Shown here piece by piece: positions 54,475 through 63,202 of a stretch of 64,000 bases of DNA. The notes under the pieces were generated by a model. It was not told the origin of the DNA. It made no database searches and saw nothing but the letters and a program-made list of their open reading frames with translations. Each line of letters opens with the position of its first letter. Within the stretch, counting starts at the first letter, position 1. This DNA comes from Azoarcus sp. (GTDB taxonomy: Bacteria; Pseudomonadota; Gammaproteobacteria; Burkholderiales; Rhodocyclaceae). The stretch is from contig JAUVVG010000008.1 in the NCBI GenBank assembly GCA_030604735.1, positions 46,210 to 110,209 on the forward strand, read 5' to 3'. Made by a program: the position numbers and the translations under genes.

Positions 54475-55800
54475 TCAGCCCGAAACTTCCTTCCAACGCA
54501 AGCTCAAGGCCGCGCCGAGCAGACCAGCCAGTCCCAGCAACAGAATGGTCGCCTCGACCGACACCATCGCCGCCAGAGCCCCGAGCAGGCCGGTGCCGAG
54601 CAGCAAGACGCCGACCACCGAATTGCTTACCGCGACATAGTCGGTCCGCTTGTTGCCCTGCGCCATGTCGACCATGTAGGTCTTGCGCCCTAGCCGCACG
54701 CCGGCATGGGCGATCCCGAGCCCGAAGAAGGCCAAGGGATAGAACCACAGCGCTGCAGAAGACGGCATCGGCAACCATGACCAAAGCGCCACCGCGATCG
54801 ACAAAACCGCGGCGAGCCCGCACGCGGTGGCGAACACCTGGCGGCTGGAACGATCAGCCCAGCGCCCCCACACCGGCGAGCTGACCAGCCCGGCCAGTCC
54901 CTCGACCGCGATGAAGAGGCCGAGCAAGGACATCGCACTGCCCAGATCATCCCGTGCCAGCGCGACATAGAACGGTGCCGCCAGACCCGATCCCATCGCC
55001 AGCGCACGCGCGATCACGAAGCGACGAAACGGCAGGTCGTCGCGCAGGATGGCGAGCCTGGCCAGCGCCTCGGTCACCCCGTTGGCCCCGCCTTCGGTCG
55101 CACCGGGAAACTCGACGATACGACTGAACGACCAGGCCGATACGAACCACAGCAAGGCCGCGCCAAGCAGCAACACGCCATACAGCAGGATCGATCCGCT
55201 ATCCTGCATCGTGCCTAGCGCGAGCCCGACACACAGCGCCGCCAAGCCGGAAATCGCACTGATCCAGCCGGACAGCCGCCCCCGTCGCGTCTTTGGAATG
55301 GTCTTGCCCTGCACATCCTTGAACGCGACAGAGCACGCCCCGCGCGCCAGGCTGAACAAGACCACCAGCGTCAGGATCGCGTAGCCCGCGGCCAGTCCTT
55401 CCAGCACGAACACCAGCCAGCCGATCAACATCAGGCACACGCCCTGGACCACCCCGCCCCCGACCCACACCCACTTGCGGACCGGCTGTCGCCTGACCAG
55501 CGCCCCGATCAGCATCTGCGGCAGCATCGAACCGGACTCCCGGATCGGCACCAGCAGGCTGATCATCCAGGCCGGCGCACCGAGTTGCAGCATCAGCCAA
55601 GGCAACGTGGTCTTCGCGCTCGCCAGTTTGTCGGCGAGGTTGCTCAGCGTGTTCGAGACCAGGGTGTGGAAGAAATTGCCCGGCGTCTGGACACAGGCCT
55701 CGTCACTGATCTCCTTGCACACACGCCCTTCGTCGTCTTCGGCAAGGCGCTCGTACAGGCTCTCCATCCAGGCCGGATGGCGTGGGTCGTCCCTGTTCAT
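54475..55800 (-). CDS. Major facilitator superfamily transporter
   Basis: The 441-residue protein has a 45-residue hydrophilic N-terminus followed by about twelve membrane helices in two groups of six, with RRGRLSGWISA between helices 4 and 5 and GRWADRSSRQVFA between 8 and 9, the MFS loop motif. Substrate unknown. The start overlaps the stop of the upstream acetyltransferase (TGATG), so the two are coupled. The convergent gap to the NRDE gene (132 bp) holds a short CCGATC/GATCGG hairpin at 54417-54435 without a T run. Confidence 0.85.
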   Translation of the reverse strand: MNRDDPRHPAWMESLYERLAEDDEGRVCKEISDEACVQTPGNFFHTLVSNTLSNLADKLASAKTTLPWLMLQLGAPAWMISLLVPIRESGSMLPQMLIGALVRRQPVRKWVWVGGGVVQGVCLMLIGWLVFVLEGLAAGYAILTLVVLFSLARGACSVAFKDVQGKTIPKTRRGRLSGWISAISGLAALCVGLALGTMQDSGSILLYGVLLLGAALLWFVSAWSFSRIVEFPGATEGGANGVTEALARLAILRDDLPFRRFVIARALAMGSGLAAPFYVALARDDLGSAMSLLGLFIAVEGLAGLVSSPVWGRWADRSSRQVFATACGLAAVLSIAVALWSWLPMPSSAALWFYPLAFFGLGIAHAGVRLGRKTYMVDMAQGNKRTDYVAVSNSVVGVLLLGTGLLGALAAMVSVEATILLLGLAGLLGAALSLRWKEVSG

Positions 55801-56231
55801 CAGGCGTCCAGAGGCCGGCGCATCGCCCGATGGACGATGCCTGCCTCGAGAAAGGTGTCGCCTTCCGGCACGAATCCGTGGCGACGGTAAAAGCCTTCGG
55901 CCGACACCTGCGCATTCAGCAAGACTTCGTGCATGCCCAGGCGACGTGCCTCGTCGATCAGGGCGGTCAGGATGCGACCCCCGACGCCCTGGCCCCGGGC
56001 CTCGCGCAACACCGCCATCCGTCCAATGTGGCCATCCGGCAACAATCTGCCCGTCCCGACCACCGTCCGGTCGGCGCGACGCGCCAGCGCGTGGCGGCTG
56101 ACCGCATCGAAGCTGTCGCGTTCGAGTTCCGCCGGCACCCCCTGCTCTTGCACGAAGACGGTCTCGCGCACCGGCATCGCTGCGGACTCGGCGAAGCGCC
56201 AGTCACCGATCTCGATATCCACCGTGCTCAT
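55800..56231 (-). CDS. GNAT-family N-acetyltransferase
   Basis: A 143-residue protein with the GNAT acetyl-CoA loop in MAVLREARGQGVGGRILTAL, an N-terminal VRETVFVQEQGVP as in the ElaA/YjcF group, and a C-terminal AEGFYRRHGFVPEGDTF strand. These small acetyltransferases act on small molecules or protein N-termini; the substrate is unknown. GAGAGGGA precedes the ATG. It is coupled to the downstream MFS gene, so it may modify what that pump exports. Confidence 0.9.
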   Translation of the reverse strand: MSTVDIEIGDWRFAESAAMPVRETVFVQEQGVPAELERDSFDAVSRHALARRADRTVVGTGRLLPDGHIGRMAVLREARGQGVGGRILTALIDEARRLGMHEVLLNAQVSAEGFYRRHGFVPEGDTFLEAGIVHRAMRRPLDA

Positions 56232-56362
56232 TTCTGATCCCTCTCTTGTTTTCCCGGGCCGGCCTTGTCGTCAGGATTTGCCAAGACAGGCTACTCGGCC
56301 CGCTTACTCGACCCGCGATTCGACTGGTGATCCGGTCAATCGCCTGGTCGGTTGTCGGTCGG

Positions 56363-56890
56363 TCAATCGAACTGCGGCTTGGCCTTCGACTCGGTCGGTG
56401 GCTCGGCCCCGGACTCGACGATATCGACCCGCGTCCCGGCTTCGACCAGCTCGAACAAATCTACGACGTCCTGGTTGCGCATGCGCACACAGCCGTGCGA
56501 ACGCGGCACCCCCATGGGCTGGTCGTCCGGGGTGCCATGAATGTAGATATAGCGGCGCATGGTGTCGACCTCGCCGAGCCGGTTGCGACCAGGTTCGCAT
56601 CCGCTGAGCCACAGGATGCGGGAGAGGATCCAGTCCCGTTCCGGATACTGCCTGGCCAGTTCGGCCGACCACACCTCCCCGGTCGGTCGACGTCCCCGGA
56701 AAACCGCGGCCAGCGGGGCGCTCGCACCGATCTTGGCCCGCACGACATGGCGGCCGCGCGGGGTACATCCGCTACCCTCACGTTCGCCCGGTCCATTGAG
56801 CGCGGTCGATACCGCGAAGCGACGCAAAGGCTGCCCATCATTGTCGAACACCTGCAGCGACTGGGCACTCAGGTCGATCACGATCCGCAT
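56363..56890 (-). CDS. L,D-transpeptidase (YkuD domain), no signal peptide
   Basis: The 175-residue protein is almost entirely a YkuD domain: IYIHGTPDD (His118) and the catalytic SHGCVRM with His132 and Cys134, the pattern that makes 3-3 cross-links or attaches proteins to peptidoglycan. The start MRIVIDLSAQSLQVF begins at the domain itself. There is no signal peptide, which such enzymes need to reach the wall; an export signal could be missing, non-classical, or the protein may act inside the cell. It follows tadA with only 4 bp between. Confidence 0.9.
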   Translation of the reverse strand: MRIVIDLSAQSLQVFDNDGQPLRRFAVSTALNGPGEREGSGCTPRGRHVVRAKIGASAPLAAVFRGRRPTGEVWSAELARQYPERDWILSRILWLSGCEPGRNRLGEVDTMRRYIYIHGTPDDQPMGVPRSHGCVRMRNQDVVDLFELVEAGTRVDIVESGAEPPTESKAKPQFD

Positions 56891-56894
56891 GGGC

Positions 56895-57717
<823 letters not shown>

Positions 57718-59157
57718 ATGTCCGAAGAAAACCAGTTTTTCCGCCCGGTCCGGGAATTTTGCCAACGCCAGGTGGTGACCTGCCGCTCGGACGCGGCGCT
57801 GGTGGACGTGGTCGGCATCATGCGCGAGAAGAACATCTCCAGCGTCGTGGTGGCCGACAGCGACGCCCCGACCGGCATCTTCACCGACCGTGACCTGCGC
57901 AACAAGGTGGTCGCGGCGGGCAAGTCCCCGGCGGAGCTCAAGGTCAGCGACGTGATGAACGCACCGCTGGCGGTGATCGGGGAAGAGGACTTTCTGTACG
58001 AGGCGCTGTACCGCATGTCGCGGCAGAAGATTCACCGCCTCGGCGTCGTCGATGCCCAGGGCAAGCTGAGCGGAATCATCACCGACACCGATATTCTCAA
58101 GCTGCAGGCCCACTCGCCGCATCAGCTGGTGCTGGACATCGAAAAGGCCGAAACGATAGAAGACCTGGCAGTCCTGCATCATCGCATCGAAGCCCTGGTG
58201 CTGCACCTGGTCGGCACCGGCATCCGCACCCGCGACATGGTGCGCCTGATCGCGAACCTGAACGACCAGGTGCTGCTGCGCCTGATCGCTTTGCTGCGTC
58301 GGGATCACTTTACCGACCTGCCGGAGCGCTTCGCCTTCGTCGTCATGGGCAGCGAAGGGCGTAGCGAACAGACCTTGTCCACCGACCAGGACAATGCATT
58401 GATCTACGCCGACGACCTCAGTGCAGCGGAGATCACGCGTCTGGAAGCGTTTTCCCAGGCCTTGATCGACGGGTTGATCGCGATCGGCGTGCCGCCCTGC
58501 CCGGGCGGCATCATGGCCAAGAATGCGGCGTGGCGCCGCAGCCTCGGCGACTGGTCGCGGGAGATCACACGCTGGTTCGATACCCCGACTCCGGAGCACA
58601 TCATGAAGGGCAGCATGTTCGTCGACCTGCGCACGCTGTATGGCGACGCCGGTCTCGAGCAGGCGCTGAAGAAGCATGTGTTCGAGCATCTCGCGCGGGA
58701 TCGCGGATTCCTGATGCGCATGGCGCAGAACATGATGGGCTTCAAGCCGCCGCTGGGCTGGTTCGGCAAGATCAAGGTCGAAGGCAGCGGCGAACACAAG
58801 GGCATGCTCGACATCAAGAAGGCCGGCATCTTCGCGATCACCGACGGCGTCAAGGCCTTGTCGCTGGAGGCCGCCAACCTGAACGGTGGCACCCATGAAC
58901 GGATCGCGGCGCTGGTCGTGGCCAAGGTGCTCAAACCCGAACAAGCCGAGGATGTCGAGGAGAGCTTCGAGTTTCTGGTTCAAACGCGCCTGCGCGGCCA
59001 TGTGGACGCGATCCAGGCGGGTAGAACGCCGTCCAACCATATCGCGCTCGACCAGCTCAACCGCATGGAGCAGGCCCGTCTGCGCAGTGCGCTCGAAGGG
59101 GTGACACGTTTCCAGAGCTTCATCCGGCACCACTTCAGCCTGCATCTGCTCAAGTGA
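57718..59157 (+). CDS. CBS-domain and DUF294 nucleotidyltransferase-like protein
   Basis: The 479-residue protein has two CBS repeats (about 1-140; GIFTDRDLRNKV and GIITDTDILKLQ), which bind adenine nucleotides. A helical linker leads to a nucleotidyltransferase domain (about 205-310) with GSEGRSEQTLSTDQDNAL, the GlnD/DUF294 signature, and a DUF294 C-terminal helical region follows. It lacks a cyclic-nucleotide-binding domain at the N-terminus that many relatives have. It is predicted to transfer a nucleotide to an unknown protein in response to adenylate charge. A frame extension upstream to 57676 is unlikely. Confidence 0.9.
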   Translation: MSEENQFFRPVREFCQRQVVTCRSDAALVDVVGIMREKNISSVVVADSDAPTGIFTDRDLRNKVVAAGKSPAELKVSDVMNAPLAVIGEEDFLYEALYRMSRQKIHRLGVVDAQGKLSGIITDTDILKLQAHSPHQLVLDIEKAETIEDLAVLHHRIEALVLHLVGTGIRTRDMVRLIANLNDQVLLRLIALLRRDHFTDLPERFAFVVMGSEGRSEQTLSTDQDNALIYADDLSAAEITRLEAFSQALIDGLIAIGVPPCPGGIMAKNAAWRRSLGDWSREITRWFDTPTPEHIMKGSMFVDLRTLYGDAGLEQALKKHVFEHLARDRGFLMRMAQNMMGFKPPLGWFGKIKVEGSGEHKGMLDIKKAGIFAITDGVKALSLEAANLNGGTHERIAALVVAKVLKPEQAEDVEESFEFLVQTRLRGHVDAIQAGRTPSNHIALDQLNRMEQARLRSALEGVTRFQSFIRHHFSLHLLK

Positions 59158-59215
59158 GGCGGCTGTACCGGAAGGGCCACACCGGATAAGATCGGGTTTC
59201 AATACAGGAGTCCTT

Positions 59216-59581
59216 ATGCAAATTCAGTTCAACACCGACGAAAGCGTCGAGGGTCACGAGGCGCTCGGGCGCCATGCGGAAGAAGTCGTACGCCGGGTGC
59301 TCGGCCGCTTTTCCGAACAGGTCACACGGGTCGAGATCCACATGAGTGACGTCAATGGCCAGAAGGCCGGCGACAACGACAAGCGCTGCCTGATGGAGGC
59401 CCGTCTGGCCGGCCGCCAGCCGATCGCAGTCACCGAGCAGGCCAACAGCCTGCATCAGGCCATAGACGGTGCCGCGCAGAAGCTCAAGCGCTCGCTCGAC
59501 AGCACGCTGGGCAAGCTCGCCGACCAGCGCCGCAGCGCACCGCCCGCGGCTGGCGCCGCCGACCTCGACAGCGACGACTAG
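59216..59581 (+). CDS. Ribosome hibernation/HPF-RaiA family protein
   Basis: The 121-residue protein begins QIQFNTDESVEGHEAL and has the basic and acidic pattern of HPF/YfiA/sigma-54 modulation proteins (FSEQVTRVEIHMSDVNG, AIDGAAQKLKRSL). Such proteins bind the 30S A/P sites and inactivate ribosomes in stationary phase. It has a short acidic tail instead of the long-form dimerisation domain. AGGAG lies upstream of the ATG. It follows the CBS gene by 58 bp and precedes DUF3096. Confidence 0.85.
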   Translation: MQIQFNTDESVEGHEALGRHAEEVVRRVLGRFSEQVTRVEIHMSDVNGQKAGDNDKRCLMEARLAGRQPIAVTEQANSLHQAIDGAAQKLKRSLDSTLGKLADQRRSAPPAAGAADLDSDD

Positions 59582-59595
59582 ACGAGCTCTCGAAG

Positions 59596-59632
59596 CCGAT
59601 CGGGACCGTTCTCATGCAGAGGTCCCGATCGG
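59596..59632 (+). repeat. Perfect 12-bp inverted repeat after the HPF gene
   Basis: CCGATCGGGACC (59596-59607) and GGTCCCGATCGG (59621-59632) form a perfect stem with a 13-nt loop, 15 bp after the HPF stop. There is no T tract, so it is more likely an mRNA 3'-end stabiliser or Rho-linked stop than an intrinsic terminator. Confidence 0.7.
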
Positions 59633-59675
59633 TCCGCTCCTCGCAATCCCATCCAATCTCGATTGACGCCTTCAC

Positions 59676-59825
59676 ATGTCCATCAGCATCGCACCGCTCA
59701 TCGCCCTGATCGCCGGGATCCTGATCCTGGTGATGCCCCGCTTGTTGAATTTCATCGTCGCGATCTATCTGATCGTGATCGGCGTCGCCGGCTTGTTGGG
59801 TGTCGGCAGCATTCACCTGAGATAG
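59676..59825 (+). CDS. DUF3096 small membrane protein
   Basis: A 49-residue protein (MSISIAPLIALIAGILILVM at the start, SIHLR at the end) is nearly all hydrophobic with two short membrane helices around a PRLLNF turn. It matches DUF3096, whose members are small inner-membrane proteins of unknown function, often near stress or histidine-phosphatase genes. There is a weak GATTGACG leader before the ATG. It was recognised from the sequence directly because it is short. Confidence 0.8.
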   Translation: MSISIAPLIALIAGILILVMPRLLNFIVAIYLIVIGVAGLLGVGSIHLR

Positions 59826-59902
59826 CGACCACCTTACGCTCACGGTTACGCCGTATCAGGACGGGCGCTTCCGGACGGTCCGGATAACCCGTGGTCTTCA
59901 CT

Positions 59903-60592
59903 ATGACGACGAAACTTTCCCTATTCCGGCTCGGCGCCCGCCTGTTCGGACTGCTGTCGCTGGCGATCGCCCTGGCGACGCCAACGATTGCAGCGTCCGA
60001 GGTCCCGCCGCGAGCGGACTTCGAGGTGATTCACATGACCCCCGCGCTCATCGAGCGTTTGCGCGAAGGCGGCCTCGTCATCTACATGCGCCACGGCGCC
60101 ACCGATGCCCGCATCCCGGATCAGATCCCGGTCGATCTCGACGACTGCGGCAGCCAGCGCCCGCTCACCCAGGCCGGGCGCGACAGCCTGGACGAGATTG
60201 GGCGAAACTTCGCGAAACTGGGCCTGCCATACGAACGGCCGATCAGCAGCCCGTTCTGCAGGGCAAAGGAGAGCGCCGAGCGGGTCTTCGGACTTCCGAT
60301 AGAAGTCGATGTGACCCTTCGCTACACCGCGGCCATGCCCACTGCCGAAAAGGCACCGGCGGTCATGCGCACCCGCGAACTGGTTTCCCTGCCGGTCGAG
60401 ACCCCGGGCTCGAACCGGGTCGTCGTCGCGCACGGCCCCAACATGGCCGAGATCATGGACTACCTCCCACCCGAGGCCACACTGATCATCTTCAAGCCGC
60501 TGGGCCTCGAGCATCCACCGGGCTTCGAGTACCTCGCCAGCATAGAGCCGATCGACTGGCCCGTGCTGTTGAACGCACTGGGACTGGAATGA
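59903..60592 (+). CDS. Exported histidine-phosphatase-family protein
   Basis: The 229-residue protein (ATG 59903; GTG at 59891 also possible) starts with a signal peptide (LFRLGARLFGLLSLAIALAT) and has the phosphohistidine RHG motif IYMRHGATDARI, with a further VVAHGPNMAE His. Acid-phosphatase-like histidine phosphatases of this type often act in the periplasm on sugar or other phosphates. Its stop overlaps the start of the next GGDEF-EAL gene (ATGA), so this periplasmic enzyme and the sensor are co-translated. Confidence 0.85.
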   Translation: MTTKLSLFRLGARLFGLLSLAIALATPTIAASEVPPRADFEVIHMTPALIERLREGGLVIYMRHGATDARIPDQIPVDLDDCGSQRPLTQAGRDSLDEIGRNFAKLGLPYERPISSPFCRAKESAERVFGLPIEVDVTLRYTAAMPTAEKAPAVMRTRELVSLPVETPGSNRVVVAHGPNMAEIMDYLPPEATLIIFKPLGLEHPPGFEYLASIEPIDWPVLLNALGLE

Positions 60593-62781
60593 AGGCGAGC
60601 CGCAACCTCCAGTTGCTGCTGCTCCTGCCGGTTTCACTGGTTGTCCTGTTCGCACTGCTGTTCATTTACGGCTCGCTCTCCAGCGTCAAGACGCAATACG
60701 ACCTGGCAAGCGCAGCACAGACCCGGGACCTCCTGGTGATCGAGGATGCGGCCCGTTTCTCCCACGACATCGGCCAGGTCCAGCGCCAGATGGCGACCGC
60801 GCTCGAAGGTGCGCAGGCCGGCATCCTGACCGAACTGCAGCTCTACCGGATGCATTCGGTCATCGTCGACGACCTGGACGCGCTCGGCCGCAGGGTCAGG
60901 CAACTCGCCGACTCGGAACTGGTGATAGACGCCAACCACGACAGCGCGCGCGGCCTGCTCGACGAGTTCGAGTCCTACCGGCGTTTCGTGATCATGTCCA
61001 CCGACGTCATCGCGGTCAACCCGGCCGTTGCCGTCACCTTCATGGAACAGGCACAACGGCACTTCCGCGAGTTCTCGATCTTCTCCAGCCGGATCGTCAG
61101 CCTGTTGTCGGAACGCTCCCAGCAACGCAACATCGCGCAAGGCTCGGTCTTGAGCGACGTCTATGCCAGGGTGCTGTTCCTGGGCTTCGTCGCGCTGGCC
61201 TTACTGCTCGCCATCACCTACATGTCCGCGCATCGCGCCAGCGCCCGCATGCTCGACATCGCCGATGCGCTGAGCACGCTCGCACACAGCGAGGGGGCGA
61301 AGATCCCGCTTCCGGCCATAGAGAAGATGCACCATGAATCGAAAGGCGAGTTCGGACGCATCGCCGCAACCTTGCTGACCTTCCGTAACGAGATCGAACG
61401 CAGGCGGCACGCCGAGGAAGAAGCCTTTCAACTGGCGTTCTACGATCCACTGACCCAGCTTCCCAACCGCCGGCTGTTGCGGGAGCGCCTGCATCATGCC
61501 TCGATGATGTGCGATCGGCTCGATAGCCATGCCGCAGTGCTGATCCTGGACCTGGACGAATTCAAGCGCATCAACGATTCACGCGGTCACGCCTTCGGCG
61601 ACAAGGTGCTGACCGCCCTGGCCAAAAGGCTCAAGCTGGCCGTCGGAGAAAACAACACCCTGGCCCACCTCGGCGGTGACTCGTTCGCGATCCTGGTCGA
61701 ATCCCTTGCGACCGATGCGGAGCGTGCCGCCAAGCAGGTCGAGCGCTATACGACGCGCATCCTCGCGAAAGTGGACGAGCCGATCCAACTCGACGATGAG
61801 GAGTTGCGCATCACGGTGAGCACTGGCATCGCACTGTTCGACAAGCGCACCGAGGATCTCGACAACCCGCTCAAGCACGCGGAAAGCGCGATGTATCAGG
61901 CCAAAGCAGCCGGGCGGCAAACCTTCCGCTTCTACGATCCGGACATGCAGACCCGCCTGGAAGCGCGGATTCTGCTCGAAAACGAACTTCGACTCGCAGT
62001 CGAGCGTGACCAGTTACGATTATTCTATCAGATCCAGGTGGATGAGACGGACGTGGTACGCGGAGTCGAAGCCCTGATCCGCTGGGAGCATCCCGACAAG
62101 GGCCTGATGCCGCCGCTGACCTTCATTCCCATCGCCGAGGATTCCGGCCTGATCCTGCAGATCGGACGCTGGGTTCTGCGCACCGCGTGCGAACAACTAA
62201 AACATTGGGAAGCCGACCCCCGCTGCCGCGAACTCAGCATCGCGGTCAACGTCAGCGCGCGCCAGTTCAGGCAGGACGACTTCGTCGCCGAGGTGCTGGC
62301 GGTCCTGGCAGAAACCGGCGCCGATTCGCGCCGCCTGAAGCTGGAACTGACCGAAAGCACGGTCCTCGAAAACATCGAGACGACAATCGAGCACATGCAG
62401 TCCCTGCGCGCCGCTGGACTCCGGTTCTCGATGGACGACTTCGGGACCGGCTACTCCTCGCTGCAATACCTGAAGCGTCTGCCACTGGACCAGATCAAGA
62501 TCGACCAGTCCTTCGTCCGCGACATCATCATCGACGCCAACGATCTGGTGATCGTGCAGACCATCATCGCGATGAGTCACGCGCTGGGGCTAGACGTGAT
62601 CGCCGAAGGCGTCGAAACCCGGGAGCAACGCGATCTGTTGTTTTCCCAGGGTTGCAAGGCTTTCCAGGGCTATCTGTTCGGTAAACCGGAGCCCTTGTAC
62701 AGAGTCGATGCGCTATTGGCCGGCACGACACCCACAGCCTTGACGTCCAGCACTCGAGCGGTGGCTCAGCCAAGCGATTGA
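60589..62781 (+). CDS. Membrane GGDEF-EAL protein with degenerate GGDEF
   Basis: The 730-residue protein has a membrane helix at about 10-28, a helical periplasmic domain (30-198), a second helix (200-220), a short HAMP-like linker, GGDEF (about 285-450) and EAL (475-715). The GGDEF signature is GGDSF (362-366) and no RxxD inhibitory site precedes it, so cyclase activity is doubtful. The EAL half has EAL at 494-496, MDDFGTG and EGVETREQ, so it is most likely a c-di-GMP phosphodiesterase. It is coupled to a periplasmic histidine phosphatase, which may provide the signal. Confidence 0.92.
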   Translation: MKASRNLQLLLLLPVSLVVLFALLFIYGSLSSVKTQYDLASAAQTRDLLVIEDAARFSHDIGQVQRQMATALEGAQAGILTELQLYRMHSVIVDDLDALGRRVRQLADSELVIDANHDSARGLLDEFESYRRFVIMSTDVIAVNPAVAVTFMEQAQRHFREFSIFSSRIVSLLSERSQQRNIAQGSVLSDVYARVLFLGFVALALLLAITYMSAHRASARMLDIADALSTLAHSEGAKIPLPAIEKMHHESKGEFGRIAATLLTFRNEIERRRHAEEEAFQLAFYDPLTQLPNRRLLRERLHHASMMCDRLDSHAAVLILDLDEFKRINDSRGHAFGDKVLTALAKRLKLAVGENNTLAHLGGDSFAILVESLATDAERAAKQVERYTTRILAKVDEPIQLDDEELRITVSTGIALFDKRTEDLDNPLKHAESAMYQAKAAGRQTFRFYDPDMQTRLEARILLENELRLAVERDQLRLFYQIQVDETDVVRGVEALIRWEHPDKGLMPPLTFIPIAEDSGLILQIGRWVLRTACEQLKHWEADPRCRELSIAVNVSARQFRQDDFVAEVLAVLAETGADSRRLKLELTESTVLENIETTIEHMQSLRAAGLRFSMDDFGTGYSSLQYLKRLPLDQIKIDQSFVRDIIIDANDLVIVQTIIAMSHALGLDVIAEGVETREQRDLLFSQGCKAFQGYLFGKPEPLYRVDALLAGTTPTALTSSTRAVAQPSD

Positions 62782-62814
62782 TTGCCCTGGGTGCGGCGGC
62801 CCAGACTTCGGCGA

Positions 62815-63114
62815 TTATCTAGGGGTGTCCCTGCCCTGCACGTTTTTCCAAGGGTTGAGGACACTCACACCGGCCGCTTCGTAGGGCGTTGTGTCTCGCT
62901 CGCGTTCGAGGATGGCGACATCTTCATTGGTCAAACCGATCTTGCGACCGATCGCGGACAGCGCATCCCCGACACGCACGCGGCTCGGAGGCTTGACCAC
63001 GGTCGCCAGAATCTCACGCACCTCCGCTTCCGTGCTCCCGCCATGCTGGACCGCACGCACGCGCAAAGCCCGGTGCACCTCATCGGGCACATTCCTAATG
63101 GTAAGGATTGCCAT
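62815..63114 (-). CDS. FitA-like ribbon-helix-helix antitoxin, no toxin gene
   Basis: The 99-residue protein begins AILTIRNVPDEVHRALRVRA, the FitA/Arc ribbon-helix-helix N-terminus, and has EAEVREILATVV. Such antitoxins normally overlap a FitB/VapC-type PIN toxin gene directly downstream. Here the downstream 33 bp reach the end of the convergent GGDEF-EAL gene, so no toxin is present. It is longer than typical FitA (about 80). AAGGATG precedes the ATG, and an 8-bp inverted repeat lies 28-55 bp upstream. Confidence 0.8.
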   Translation of the reverse strand: MAILTIRNVPDEVHRALRVRAVQHGGSTEAEVREILATVVKPPSRVRVGDALSAIGRKIGLTNEDVAILERERDTTPYEAAGVSVLNPWKNVQGRDTPR

Positions 63115-63141
63115 GCTTCACATCCTTTCGCTTGCTATCAA

Positions 63142-63169
63142 TGACTGCAGCTTTATCCCTGTGCAGTCA
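63142..63169. promoter_or_regulatory. Inverted repeat upstream of the FitA-like gene, candidate operator
   Basis: TGACTGCA (63142-63149) and TGCAGTCA (63162-63169) are perfect complements with centres 20 bp apart, about two helical turns. Position and spacing fit an operator bound by two ribbon-helix-helix dimers. Confidence 0.5.
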
Positions 63170-63202
63170 CTACAAGAAAGCATGACACTCTGCTCCTTCC
63201 AA

